Part shown: in pieces, positions 9,818 to 17,834 of the stretch | How positions within the stretch are numbered: position 1 is the first letter of the stretch | Layout: every line of letters starts with the position of its first letter | Assembly: GCF_030123245.1 (NCBI RefSeq) | Contig: NZ_CP126101.1 | Coordinates: 2,602,501 to 2,666,500, forward strand | DNA: 64,000 nt | Direction: 5' to 3' | Source: Lysinibacillus pakistanensis | Lineage (GTDB): Bacteria; Bacillota; Bacilli; Bacillales_A; Planococcaceae | Made by a program: the position numbers and the translations under genes | Notes under the pieces: generated by a model | Told to the model about the DNA's origin: nothing | The model's input: the letters and a program-made list of their open reading frames with translations, nothing else | Database searches by the model: none

Positions 9818-10543
9818 ATGAGTCTTGAATGGATTATCTCTATTGTAGAGAACAACTGGCAAATGTTTTTACGAGGTGCGTATTATACCTTATTGATTTC
9901 GAGTATTAGTACAATTATTGGTGCATTTATCGGATTTTTCATCGGGATTATGCATACCATTCCGGTTCGTAAAAAAGGTGTAAAGTTTTACAGTTTAAAG
10001 CTGATTAATTTTATACTAACATGCTATGTTGAATTCTTCCGTGGTACACCAATGATTGTACAAGCGATGGTTGTCTTCTACGGATTGGATATAGCATTTG
10101 GTATCGACATGCATTTTATTACAGCAGGTATTTTAGTAGTTTCTTTGAATACCGGTGCCTATATGGCTGAAATAGTGCGTGGTGGTATTGTTTCAATTGA
10201 TAAAGGTCAATATGAGGCAGCTTCAGCTATCGGTATGAATCATTTCCAAATTATGCTGCATGTTGTACTGCCACAGGTTGCGAGAAATGTATTACCTGCA
10301 ACAGGGAACCAATTAATTATGAATATTAAGGATACTGCTGTTTTAAACGTTATCGGGGTAACGGAATTATTCTTCCAAACTAAATCAATTGCAGGGAATA
10401 ACTTCCGCTATTTTGAATCATTCTTTGTAGCTTGTGTCCTTTACTTTATTATGACATTTACAGCATCACGAATTTTATTATATGTTGAAAAACGACTTGA
10501 TGGACCAGATGCCTATCAAAAAGAACAGAAAGAAGCGATATAG
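9818..10543 (+). CDS. amino-acid ABC transporter permease (HisM/GlnP family)
   Basis: The 241-aa inner-membrane permease has about five predicted helices and the characteristic polar-amino-acid permease segment: F-F-R-G-T-P near residue 72, and an EAA loop reading Y-E-A-A-S-A-I-G-M ... V-L-P-Q near 135-160 that docks to the ATPase. It forms a dimeric channel with the ATP-binding protein 12 bp downstream and receives substrate from the lipoprotein encoded upstream. An AGGAGG site precedes ATG 9818. Confidence 0.92.
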   Translation: MSLEWIISIVENNWQMFLRGAYYTLLISSISTIIGAFIGFFIGIMHTIPVRKKGVKFYSLKLINFILTCYVEFFRGTPMIVQAMVVFYGLDIAFGIDMHFITAGILVVSLNTGAYMAEIVRGGIVSIDKGQYEAASAIGMNHFQIMLHVVLPQVARNVLPATGNQLIMNIKDTAVLNVIGVTELFFQTKSIAGNNFRYFESFFVACVLYFIMTFTASRILLYVEKRLDGPDAYQKEQKEAI

Positions 10544-10555
10544 GGGGACGCACAA

Positions 10556-11287
10556 ATGACAGTTATTAAAATCAAGCATTTAAGTAAATCATTTGGTCGT
10601 AACCAAGTGTTAAAGGATGTCAATTTTCAAGTAGAGAAGGGGGAGGTAGTGTGCTTAATCGGCTCCTCTGGATCTGGTAAATCAACATTACTTCGTTGCA
10701 TCAATTTATTGGAAACGCCAAGCGGTGGACAGATTATCTACAAAGGTGAAAATATTCTGGATGACAAGCATAACATTCAAAAATATCGTACACATTTAGG
10801 TATGGTTTTCCAGCAGTTTAATTTATTTAACAACCATAATGTATTGAACAATTGTACAGTTGGTCAAATAAAAGTATTAAAGCGTTCAAAATCAGAAGCT
10901 GAAAAAACAGCTTTAGAATATTTAAAAATTGTTGGTATGGATCAATATGTTAATGCCAAGCCAAGACAGCTATCTGGTGGGCAAAAACAGCGTGTGGCTA
11001 TTGCGCGTGCACTATCGATGAGTCCAGATGTGATGCTGTTTGATGAGCCGACATCTGCTCTTGATCCAGAAATGGTAGGGGAAGTATTAAAGGTTATGCG
11101 TCAACTCGCAGATGCAGGAAATACGATGTTAATCGTGACACATGAAATGGAATTTGCAAAAGAAGTAGCAGATCGTGTCGTATTTATGGACAAAGGGGTA
11201 ATTGTAGAGGAGGGACCACCTTCTCAGGTTTTAGTTACGCCTCAGCATGAGCGAACGAAGGAATTTTTAAAGCGTACATTAAAATAA
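10556..11287 (+). CDS. amino-acid ABC transporter ATP-binding protein (GlnQ/HisP family)
   Basis: The 243-aa ATPase energises uptake of the predicted lysine/polar amino acid. The Walker A motif G-S-S-G-S-G-K-S-T is at residues 36-44, followed by a Q loop (V-F-Q-Q-F-N-L-F), the signature L-S-G-G-Q-K-Q-R, Walker B (V-M-L-F-D-E-P-T) with D loop S-A-L-D-P, and the switch His in V-T-H-E-M. All motifs are canonical for the polar amino-acid subfamily. It is the last gene of the riboswitch operon and is followed by a bidirectional terminator. Confidence 0.95.
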   Translation: MTVIKIKHLSKSFGRNQVLKDVNFQVEKGEVVCLIGSSGSGKSTLLRCINLLETPSGGQIIYKGENILDDKHNIQKYRTHLGMVFQQFNLFNNHNVLNNCTVGQIKVLKRSKSEAEKTALEYLKIVGMDQYVNAKPRQLSGGQKQRVAIARALSMSPDVMLFDEPTSALDPEMVGEVLKVMRQLADAGNTMLIVTHEMEFAKEVADRVVFMDKGVIVEEGPPSQVLVTPQHERTKEFLKRTLK

Positions 11288-11306
11288 ATTCCAGATAGGT
11301 ATAAAA

Positions 11307-11340
11307 AAAGTGAGTCCAATAAATGGGCTCACTTTATTTT
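11307..11340. terminator. bidirectional terminator
   Basis: The stem (AAAGTGAGTCC at 11308-11318 with GGGCTCACTTT at 11325-11335, one G-T pair) has A residues on the left and T residues on the right. It serves the ABC operon on the + strand and the convergent 31-aa ORF on the - strand, whose stop codon lies within it. Confidence 0.85.
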
Positions 11341-11429
11341 CTAGAATTCCATTCTGCATAAAGAATAAAGCAAATTGCAAATGCTGCGGCAATGATAAAA
11401 AACCATTGCGGTACACCACCAAAGCTCAT
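11334..11429 (-). CDS. predicted 31-aa single-pass membrane microprotein
   Basis: The reverse strand encodes 31 residues beginning M-S-F-G-G-V-P-Q-W-F-F and ending E-W-N-S-R-K. The middle (about residues 9-24) is an uninterrupted hydrophobic helix, and the charged C-terminus suggests one membrane pass. A GAGGTG ribosome site sits 6 nt before the ATG, and the stop falls in a terminator hairpin, so the unit is complete. The protein is unrecognised by function. The Trp/Phe-flanked helix resembles small membrane regulators in general, which is not specific evidence. Confidence 0.6.
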   Translation of the reverse strand: MSFGGVPQWFFIIAAAFAICFILYAEWNSRK

Positions 11430-11581
11430 AATAACACCTCAAAGTAAAAATTTATAATAATAATGGTTGTTTATCAAGAAAATATGGTCTTCTATGGTTT
11501 TTTTCTCCACAAAAGATCTAAAATATTATAAAATAAGCAGTAGACATTAGCTTCAAGCTAGTAAAGAGAGGTAGAGAGATT

Positions 11582-11779
11582 ATGTTACATTTAAAATGGA
11601 AAGATGCGCCAACACTTCGCACAGTCAAGTGCAAGCATACAAATGCATCTAAATACTTAGTGTCCAATGTATTAACGGTTGGAAAAGATTATGAAGTTAA
11701 AAATGAAACAGAAGAGTTCATCTTTATTATCGATAATACAGGTAATATCGGTGGCTATTATAAAGACTATTTTGAATAA
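11582..11779 (+). CDS. small conserved-type protein, possibly DUF6501 family
   Basis: The 65-aa protein has no signal peptide or membrane segment. It contains a K-C-x-H-T-x-A-S-K-Y-L-V stretch followed by V-G-K-x-Y-E-V-K-N-E-T-E-E-F and a C-terminal D-N-T-G-x-I-G-G-Y-Y-K-D-Y-F. From memory this pattern matches the short DUF6501 family of Bacillales; that assignment is unverified and the function is unknown. A good GAGAGGTAGAGAG ribosome region precedes ATG 11582, and a strong terminator follows. Confidence 0.75.
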   Translation: MLHLKWKDAPTLRTVKCKHTNASKYLVSNVLTVGKDYEVKNETEEFIFIIDNTGNIGGYYKDYFE

Positions 11780-11792
11780 GCTTCACAAAAGT

Positions 11793-11823
11793 AGGGTGGT
11801 TCAGACGATTTCTGAGCCACCCT
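11793..11823. terminator. convergent-gene terminator
   Basis: A 12-bp perfect stem (AGGGTGGTTCAG at 11793-11804 with CTGAGCCACCCT at 11812-11823) lies between the converging 65-aa gene and the TelA-family gene. Confidence 0.8.
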
Positions 11824-11844
11824 TCGTTCATAAGAAAAATAGCA

Positions 11845-12909
11845 TTAGTCCTTCTTAAAGCCCTTTAATTCAGCGACATCTTGTAAATGCTGTTTTTCCT
11901 GTTCTGTTGCAGTATGGAGGGCAAAGACATCCTGAATAGCCGTCTTGAGCTCCTGCTGAGTTTCTCTGAATTTTGATACTTGCTGTTCGAAAGAGGGGCT
12001 CGTAAAGCGATCGTGTGTGCGAGACAAACGTTCCTCAAGTTGTGCATAGTGTTGATCCATATTCATGGATAGCATCATGGCCAGCTGATTTTTCCAAAGC
12101 GGTATAAGGGTAACGATTGAAAATTCGATTTTTTCTGCAAGTGTTTGGTTTGCTTGCTGAATCATACGTATTTGAGGTGCAGTCTGTAGGGCAACTTGCT
12201 GTGAAACTTGTAAGTCATAAATGCGTTGATCTAGACGTTCAATTTGAGCAGCTAAGTCATTAAGCTGTTGGACTGCAAGAGGTTGTTTTGCTGCCTGTAC
12301 ACTTTGCACCTTTGTCGGTAGTTCTGTCTCAATGGCTTGCTGCTTTTTCATTTGTCCTGCAGCAATCGCAGTGGCAAGCTCCTCAAAAAACCCTCTATTA
12401 TGTGAGTAAAGATCCTCAAGCATCTCTACATCCTTTATGAGCTGAATCTGTGCACGTTCTAGCTGTACACCAATTCGTTCGACTTGGATACTGATTCGTT
12501 CAAACTCTGTTAATGTTTGCTTAATTGGGCGTTCCGTTTTACCAAACATTTTTTTGAAGAAAGATTGCTTTTTTGGCTCTAAAGCATTAGGATCTACACG
12601 ATCTAATGTTTGCATTAATGAATCTAACATTTGTCCAATTTTGGTAACATCCTTCTGTTTCACCTGTGCAAGCATGCGATCAGCGAAGTGAGAAAGTGAT
12701 CGTTGTGAATCTTGCCCTAAAGATAGTACGGATTCAAAATTTTCCAAATCGATTTGACTAGCATATAGAAGTGCACGACTTTGCGCAAGAGGCGATAGCG
12801 TTTCATAGGTCGCCATCGCCTCGTTATTCGTTGTTTCTAAATAAGTTTGTACAAGGGGGGAGAGCCCTTGTATTGTATTAAGTTGAAATGCATGATCATT
12901 TGCTGTCAC
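11845..12909 (-). CDS. TelA family toxic-anion-resistance-like protein
   Basis: The 354-aa, largely helical cytosolic protein is of the TelA (tellurite/toxic anion resistance) family, related to B. subtilis YaaN. The mid region (about residues 105-185) carries the typical pattern K-K-M-F-G, several heptad-like Q/E/R-rich helices and a G-x-x-K-K-Q segment. Molecular activity is not established in the family; roles in tellurite, antibiotic and envelope stress have been reported. It overlaps the upstream XpaC-like gene by 4 bp (ATGA), the same pairing as xpaC-yaaN in B. subtilis, so the two are co-translated. Confidence 0.85.
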   Translation of the reverse strand: MTANDHAFQLNTIQGLSPLVQTYLETTNNEAMATYETLSPLAQSRALLYASQIDLENFESVLSLGQDSQRSLSHFADRMLAQVKQKDVTKIGQMLDSLMQTLDRVDPNALEPKKQSFFKKMFGKTERPIKQTLTEFERISIQVERIGVQLERAQIQLIKDVEMLEDLYSHNRGFFEELATAIAAGQMKKQQAIETELPTKVQSVQAAKQPLAVQQLNDLAAQIERLDQRIYDLQVSQQVALQTAPQIRMIQQANQTLAEKIEFSIVTLIPLWKNQLAMMLSMNMDQHYAQLEERLSRTHDRFTSPSFEQQVSKFRETQQELKTAIQDVFALHTATEQEKQHLQDVAELKGFKKD

Positions 12910-13556
12910 TTATCATCGCCTCGCCACTCCAATTGTTCTCTTCTTCTATTATTGGAACGATTCGCGAATTCGATTTCCATTTGAAGATGATCGATATCAT
13001 TGGAAAGCGCATCCTTTAAATCAATCTGAATCGTATCATTTAAATCCGTCAGTGTTTCCCTTGTTTTAGATAAAGTTATTTGAATTTCTGAATCCTTTAC
13101 AGGCTGCTTCGATAGCATTGTATATTTATCCGTTAATTCTACAGCAGAAGGTAGATGTGCATAAAAAAATTGCTCTACATTATAAAATTTACGAGGATCT
13201 GTCTTGACAATTTTTACAATGTTTTTTGAAATACGCGTCATTTCAAGCAATTGCTTAAATGCTGCAACAGAGCGTACACGTAAGTAGTTTTGGCTCAATG
13301 TTTGGATATGTTTATTGGCAGTTATAATTTGGGTTTCAATATGTTTATATTCTTCTTTTGTTATACCAGTTAATTGCATAACTTTCTTCTTCTGTCTATG
13401 TTTCAGCAACGCTGTACTCGTCGCGTAAGTTCCAGCAAAAAATAAACCACCAAGGAAGTATCCTGGATTTGCCACAATTGCTGCAAAGGAAACAGTTGTT
13501 AGAGAAATAAAGAAGCTAGCGGTATGTCTAGTGAAAAACTGTTTGACACTAAGCAT
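12906..13556 (-). CDS. xpaC: XpaC family protein (5-bromo-4-chloroindolyl phosphate hydrolysis family)
   Basis: The 216-aa protein has two adjacent hydrophobic helices near the N-terminus (about residues 12-47) and a long helical, charged cytosolic part with the K-x-x-x-I-x-x-x-x-I-x-x-A-N pattern of XpaC. I chose ATG 13556 because AAGGAGG lies 8 nt before it; the in-frame ATG 19 codons further upstream (13613) would read through that ribosome site. The family name comes from an X-P hydrolysis phenotype; the true function is unknown. The pair with the overlapping TelA gene is a conserved arrangement and probably acts in envelope stress. Confidence 0.85.
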   Translation of the reverse strand: MLSVKQFFTRHTASFFISLTTVSFAAIVANPGYFLGGLFFAGTYATSTALLKHRQKKKVMQLTGITKEEYKHIETQIITANKHIQTLSQNYLRVRSVAAFKQLLEMTRISKNIVKIVKTDPRKFYNVEQFFYAHLPSAVELTDKYTMLSKQPVKDSEIQITLSKTRETLTDLNDTIQIDLKDALSNDIDHLQMEIEFANRSNNRRREQLEWRGDDK

Positions 13557-13799
13557 TGTTTCTTCCTCCTTGCTTTTCAATATGTCTATCTTCTTATACG
13601 AAATAATCGACATAAAGTTTCATTGAAAAATTAAACCTTACATAAATTTTACTGCTAATTGTTAAGTTTCTCAATGATAATACTTTAAATACTGGCAATC
13701 TTTGGAGCCATATTAATAACTATCATAGATTAACATTTCCAATCGGTTTGTGCTTATGCTTATTTTGATGAATATGTATTTAATTTAGGTTAGCCTTTT
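13557..13799. other. AT-rich intergenic region, no gene seen
   Basis: The leader and likely promoter region of the xpaC-telA pair. No convincing ORF or strong hairpin was found here. A CCTATAAC...GTTATAGG inverted repeat sits just beyond it (from 13806). Confidence 0.5.
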
Positions 13800-13943
13800 C
13801 TATGTTCCTATAACATCCGTTTTAGTTATAGGTAGGGAGGAGGTCGCGTTTTTCTGGAAACCTCCTGAAGATAACAAAATGCCATAAGTAATGATGGCAC
13901 CGTTATTAATGATACCTGTAAATGTTATGCCTGAAAAATTTAA
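13800..13943 (-). other. open 47-codon frame resembling a spore-germination-type fragment, no start codon
   Basis: On the reverse strand a stop-free frame reads L-N-F-S-G-I-T-F-T-G-I-I-N-N-G-A-I-I-T-Y-G and ends ...T-K-T-D-V-I-G-T-stop. It looks like protein rather than noise (alternating hydrophobic/Gly/Asn, N-N-G-A) and faintly resembles GerPA/GerPF-like short spore proteins. There is no ATG/GTG/TTG at the right place, and it abuts the end of the YdeI-like gene, so it may be a 5'-deleted remnant. Low confidence. Confidence 0.25.
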
Positions 13944-14524
13944 TCATTTAATCCCTTACCATTAAAAATTTGCTGCGTATATTTTTCAATCCTTGACACT
14001 CTTGTTTTAGATTGTTTAGCTTGCGAAAAATATAGAATGTATGCTCTTTGCCTTCCCGGCGTTAGTGCTTCAAAGGCAGTTTTCAAGGCTGGCTCTTCTT
14101 CAAATTTTTGTTGAAGTTCATCAGGGATAGTCTCCGTATCCTTTTTTAACTCTACCTCCAAGCCTGCTTTCTCGACTGCAATTGCTTCTGAGACATAGTC
14201 CTTTATGATTGCTTCCTTTTCAACTATTTCTTGAACATTGGTAAAGCGAATTTGGCGTGCTGCCTGAACATTTTCGGTTTGCTGAATGAGAATCCCGTGC
14301 GTATCCTGTAATAGTGCTCCCTTGTGAAATAGAAGCGCACAATATTCTTTAAATCCATGAATTAAAACTATATTTTTATTATTAAGCGTGTAACAAGGAT
14401 GCATCCACTTAAATTCTTCAGTCAGCTCACAATCAAGAACAATTTTTCTTAACGTTCTATATTCTTCTTGCCATTTTTTTGCCTTACTTATAAATTCATC
14501 AACCTTAGGATTCATACTATTCAT
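13940..14524 (-). CDS. DUF1801/YdeI-like protein
   Basis: This 194-aa cytosolic protein has an N-terminal DUF1801-type domain (W-M-H-P-C-Y ... F-K-E-Y-C-A-L-L-F-H-K-G) and a C-terminal YdeI/OmpD-associated motif (L-T-P-G-R-Q-R-A-Y-I-L-Y-F-S-Q-A-K-Q-S-K-T-R). B. subtilis YdeI has the same architecture; no enzymatic role is established. ATG 14524 is preferred because GAGGTG precedes it by 8 nt, whereas the further upstream in-frame ATG (14539) would use the ribosome site as coding sequence. It is probably monocistronic. Confidence 0.85.
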   Translation of the reverse strand: MNSMNPKVDEFISKAKKWQEEYRTLRKIVLDCELTEEFKWMHPCYTLNNKNIVLIHGFKEYCALLFHKGALLQDTHGILIQQTENVQAARQIRFTNVQEIVEKEAIIKDYVSEAIAVEKAGLEVELKKDTETIPDELQQKFEEEPALKTAFEALTPGRQRAYILYFSQAKQSKTRVSRIEKYTQQIFNGKGLND

Positions 14525-14662
14525 TACGGAACACCTCACATCAATTTGTTAATCTGAAATCAAGAAAGACAAAATCAATTTCATCAATTGATTTATAATA
14601 AAACATGAGATGGTGTCATGTCTAGCATAGCCAAATGTACTGGGGAGCTACAAATCGGAACC

Positions 14663-14697
14663 TAAAAAAAGATTGAAGCAATAAACCTCAATCTTTA
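14663..14697 (-). terminator. intrinsic terminator of the acylphosphatase-like gene
   Basis: On the reverse strand, AAAGATTGA pairs with TCAATCTTT (14668-14676 with 14688-14696), followed by a run of T residues. It lies about 70 bp after the stop of the acylphosphatase-like gene. Confidence 0.75.
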
Positions 14698-14768
14698 GAA
14701 AAATTTGCCTAAGCAGCATTTCATTTTGAGAGTATCATCAATCTTATATTCACTAGCTTTTGTCCTAA

Positions 14769-15050
14769 TTAAACAATATCTGACTCCATTCGCACATATC
14801 CTTTTAAATCATCATGAAGCTCTAAAGTAAAGGAATTAGAATCTGCTTGTGGACTTACACCTTTTTGAACAAATATCAGGAATTCTTCTATTGCCTTTTT
14901 AGATCCCTCTACTTCAACTTCAATCTGTTCTTGGACATTGAGCTTACAATATCCCTTTAATCCTAGTTCAATCGCTTTTTGTTTAATGAAAAAACGGTAG
15001 CCTGTACCATATACATCACCAAAAAATTTAATCAGCGCTCGCTTGTTCAC
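14769..15050 (-). CDS. acylphosphatase-like protein with altered active site
   Basis: The 93-aa protein has the acylphosphatase fold pattern: F-F-G-D-V-Y-G-T-G-Y-R (phosphate loop, normally G-x-V-Q-G-V-G-F-R), then G-Y-C-K-L-N-V-Q-E-Q-I-E-V-E-V-E-G. The substrate-binding Arg of the loop (G-Y-R) is kept. The position normally held by the catalytic Asn (K-N-x-x-D-G) is Leu, with an Asn one residue later. Acylphosphatases hydrolyse carboxyl-phosphates; activity here is doubtful. The GTG start at 15050 has an AGGAGG site 9 nt upstream. It lies downstream of the chemoreceptor gene on the same strand with a 44-bp gap. Confidence 0.8.
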   Translation of the reverse strand: MNKRALIKFFGDVYGTGYRFFIKQKAIELGLKGYCKLNVQEQIEVEVEGSKKAIEEFLIFVQKGVSPQADSNSFTLELHDDLKGYVRMESDIV

Positions 15051-15094
15051 GCTAAAACCTCCTACTAGTTAAGGAGGGGAAGAGTCCCCTCTAC

Positions 15095-16822
15095 TTAGTG
15101 CATTACACGTTCTTTTTCTAAATGAGCAATTAAGTTATTAATAAAATAGAGAACTTTCTCAGATGCCTGGTCAACTTCTTTTAAATGAATTTCGGCTTGT
15201 TGTATATGACCAGCCTTATGAGCCTCTGCTGCTAATTTTGCTGACTCATGGACACGTATATGATAGGCGTCTAGATCACGATAATCTTGTAAGTGTCCAA
15301 AACGTTCTACAGAGCGTGGAGAAGTATACCATTTACCTAGACGGCAATCTTTATGAGAAGATACATCACTCGGTTGTACATTTTCAAGTCCGAGGAACAT
15401 ATTATAAATTCGCCATTTCCATAAAATATGATCTGCCTTTGATAATTGTAAAAGTGCTATGGATGATAGCTGAACATTATTATTGGCAACAATATCATTA
15501 CGGAAACGGTTTATTTCTTTTCCTAATAAGTGTATATCACTAGATGTATTATGACTATATTCTCGAATATCATCCTGTAAATTAGATATTTCAATCATTC
15601 TTGTAGATACCTCGTCTATTGCTGCTGCCTGTTCCTGTGAGATAGCAGCCGTATTTGTGACATCCAGGTTAATTCCTTCAATGGCACTAACAATAGCGTT
15701 CAATAATGGCAACGATTCTTTTGCCTCAACGGTTGCATCTCTAATGATGTCTGTTGTTTCCGTAATGGAGTTAGCTACATCATTCGAATAGCTTTTTAAA
15801 TGATGGACGTTCGTAGAAACCTCACTTAGTGCTGAGACAGTGCCCTCAGCAAGCTTTCGAACTTCCTGTGCCACTACAGCAAAGCCTTTACCGTGTTCAC
15901 CTGCGCGTGCCGCCTCAATAGAAGCGTTTAGTGCAAGTAAATTTGTTTGATCAGCAATTTGGTTAATCAAGGTTACTACATGCTCAATATCATTTACTCG
16001 CTTTTGTAATTCCGAAAAAGATTCAACGATTGCTGTAAATGTTTCTTCTGTTTTGAAGATTTCAGATAATGCATGCTCAATAGCGTCTTTCCCTTTAATG
16101 GCATGATCTACAGATTCAGTTGTTTTTTCAGAAATATGGGAAGACATGCGGGCAACCTCATTAATAGAAGCGGCAATTTCTTCTGTTGCAGCGGTAGAGG
16201 ATTGGATTTCTTCATTTTGTTTATCTAAACTGAATACTAAATCCTTCATGTACATAATTTTAGCGTTAACATCCATTAAAGAAGATATTTCTGCGACTAC
16301 ATTTTCAATAATTCGTTCTGTTAGTACTTCAACAAGGAGCTCTTGATCGACATTGACAGCAGATTGGAATGATTTCATGTATTCAAAGGCCTTATACGGT
16401 TTTATACCGAAATTATGCAAAATATATGTAGTAATATAAAAGGCAAATTGATTGAAAACAACAATTAGCTTACCAGGCTCATACTGATTTTTTCGAAACA
16501 AATTGAAAAATTTAACTGTTTCATCTACATACTCATCATCACGCGTAGCTAAGAAAAATTGTGTCAAATATCGATTAATATTTTCTTCACTAATTGTTTG
16601 CTGAGAGGTAGGGGAGATTTCACTTAAATAATTGTTGAAAATAGCATTCATAGATGGCGTGATATCTTTTAATTTATTGTAAAGAGCTTTTAAATTTTCC
16701 TCATCACGAGAATTGAAGTGGTTAAATGCTAAAGTTTGATGGAAACGGCCAGTTGCATTCAAATTGGTACCACGCTTTAATAATTCTTCGAGTTCTGCCT
16801 TCGGTCGAATACTTGAAAACAT
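15095..16822 (-). CDS. soluble methyl-accepting chemotaxis protein: globin-like sensor, MCP signalling, CZB domain
   Basis: This 575-aa cytosolic receptor has three parts. The helical N-terminus (about 1-175) aligns with the protoglobin sensor of HemAT (E-P-x-x-x-x-x-x-F pattern). The MCP signalling hairpin centres on [21 protein letters not shown], flanked by methylation helices. The C-terminal CZB domain has D-H-I-L-W-K-W, C-R-L-G-K-W-Y and Y-H-I-R-V-H, giving the expected His/Cys zinc ligands. No transmembrane helix. ATG 16822 is chosen for its GGGAGG site; an upstream in-frame ATG lacks one. The HemAT proximal His position appears to be Phe, so it may not bind heme. Confidence 0.88.
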   Translation of the reverse strand: MFSSIRPKAELEELLKRGTNLNATGRFHQTLAFNHFNSRDEENLKALYNKLKDITPSMNAIFNNYLSEISPTSQQTISEENINRYLTQFFLATRDDEYVDETVKFFNLFRKNQYEPGKLIVVFNQFAFYITTYILHNFGIKPYKAFEYMKSFQSAVNVDQELLVEVLTERIIENVVAEISSLMDVNAKIMYMKDLVFSLDKQNEEIQSSTAATEEIAASINEVARMSSHISEKTTESVDHAIKGKDAIEHALSEIFKTEETFTAIVESFSELQKRVNDIEHVVTLINQIADQTNLLALNASIEAARAGEHGKGFAVVAQEVRKLAEGTVSALSEVSTNVHHLKSYSNDVANSITETTDIIRDATVEAKESLPLLNAIVSAIEGINLDVTNTAAISQEQAAAIDEVSTRMIEISNLQDDIREYSHNTSSDIHLLGKEINRFRNDIVANNNVQLSSIALLQLSKADHILWKWRIYNMFLGLENVQPSDVSSHKDCRLGKWYTSPRSVERFGHLQDYRDLDAYHIRVHESAKLAAEAHKAGHIQQAEIHLKEVDQASEKVLYFINNLIAHLEKERVMH

Positions 16823-16949
16823 AAAAAAAATACCTCCCAAAAAGTATGAATAATAAGGTAATAATAGCATATTTCAGGGTGTTTTAATAGACATTTCAGG
16901 TGTGTTTGCTAAAATGAGAATATCTTATGACAGCAGGGAATGGGCAAAT

Positions 16950-17237
16950 ATGTATACAATACTTTACATGAAAGCTGATTATGAGCCTTGGTGGAAATTT
17001 GAAGGCTGGGAAGCTTTTATTCAAACGAATGAAACATTTGCAACGGAAGAGCAATTTAAATTGGCATTAGAGCAAAAATTAGAGCACTTTCGATTAACAT
17101 ACGACAATGAGGCAACTAAAGAAGGGAAATATTGGGCTTTTTGGTCGGAGGATGAAAGCTTTTATTGCGACGCTTGTGATGATGATACCCAAGTTTATCA
17201 TGGTATTATAGCTATAAAATCAGAAGAATTGAAATAA
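16950..17237 (+). CDS. DUF1033 family protein
   Basis: The 95-aa cytosolic protein begins M-Y-T-I-L-Y-M-K-A-D-Y-E-P-W-W-K-F-E-G-W and ends with Y-W-A-F-W-S-E-D-E-S-F-Y-C-D-A-C-D-D-D. The E-P-W-W-x-F near the start and the C-x-x-C-D near the end match DUF1033 as I recall it. Function unknown; the Cys pair could bind metal. The start is uncertain: ATG 16950 gives the family N-terminus, but its ribosome site (GGGA) is weak; an in-frame ATG lies 16 codons upstream at 16902. It is divergent from the chemoreceptor gene. Confidence 0.75.
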   Translation: MYTILYMKADYEPWWKFEGWEAFIQTNETFATEEQFKLALEQKLEHFRLTYDNEATKEGKYWAFWSEDESFYCDACDDDTQVYHGIIAIKSEELK

Positions 17238-17273
17238 AATTTTGAAATTAAATAAAAAAACAATTTTCTTTAT

Positions 17274-17302
17274 TTGACAAAATTATGAATGGTGGTTATA
17301 CT
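17274..17302 (+). promoter_or_regulatory. sigma-A promoter of the cold-shock gene
   Basis: TTGACA (17274-17279), 17-bp spacer, TATACT (17297-17302). It predicts a long 5' UTR of roughly 145 nt, typical of csp genes. Confidence 0.8.
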
Positions 17303-17337
17303 TAAGTTAACAATTTAATTGCTTCACCGGAAACATG

Positions 17338-17402
17338 AATTCACATATTACAAAAAGTGATCGCGTTAGTTCGGTACTCTTTGTAATATGTGAATTTTTT
17401 TC
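17338..17402 (+). promoter_or_regulatory. terminator-like hairpin inside the csp 5' UTR
   Basis: A 17-bp perfect stem (17338-17354 with 17380-17396) encloses a 25-nt loop and runs directly into eight T residues. It has the form of an intrinsic terminator but sits between promoter and ORF. It could be a premature terminator relieved in the cold, a thermosensitive structure, or the 3' end of a short leader RNA. Confidence 0.7.
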
Positions 17403-17456
17403 ATTCGCTGAAGAAATTACATATTGTTCACTTTTATTTTTTGGAGGTTTTCTTAA

Positions 17457-17657
17457 ATGAAACAAGGTACAGTAAAATGGTTTAACTCAGAAAAAGGTTT
17501 TGGATTCATCGAAGTTGAAGGTGAAAACGACGTATTCGTACACTTCTCAGCTATCCAAGGCGAAGGTTTCAAAACTCTTGACGAAGGTCAAAAAGTTGAG
17601 TTCGAAGTTGTAGATGGCAACCGCGGACCACAAGCTGCTAACGTAACTAAACTTTAA
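17457..17657 (+). CDS. csp: cold-shock protein (CspA/CspB family)
   Basis: The 66-aa single OB-fold RNA chaperone binds single-stranded RNA/DNA and melts secondary structure at low temperature. The RNP-1 motif K-G-F-G-F-I (about residues 13-18) and RNP-2 V-F-V-H-F (26-30) are intact, and the length is standard. A TTGGAGG site precedes ATG 17457. The long UTR with a terminator-like hairpin suggests post-transcriptional control. Identity as CspB, C or D cannot be fixed from the sequence. Confidence 0.96.
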   Translation: MKQGTVKWFNSEKGFGFIEVEGENDVFVHFSAIQGEGFKTLDEGQKVEFEVVDGNRGPQAANVTKL

Positions 17658-17693
17658 TTCTCAGTAATTAAAATTACTTTCGTTAAACTTAAG

Positions 17694-17722
17694 GCATCCT
17701 ATTTCCATAGGATGCTTTTTTT
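17694..17722 (+). terminator. intrinsic terminator of csp
   Basis: GCATCCTAT (17694-17702) pairs with ATAGGATGC (17707-17715), followed by a long T run. Confidence 0.9.
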
Positions 17723-17834
17723 TGCATACTTTCAGGGTTAAAGGTATATTTCTATTTTAACAATAAAATTATTATGTAAACTAAATAAAACTGCTTATCT
17801 CCTAAAAAGAGAGAATAAGCAGGAGCAGTATGCT

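Noticed and set aside
15163..15543. 126-codon + strand ORF inside the chemoreceptor gene
   Set aside because: Antisense to the CZB/MCP region with no ribosome site or protein-like pattern.
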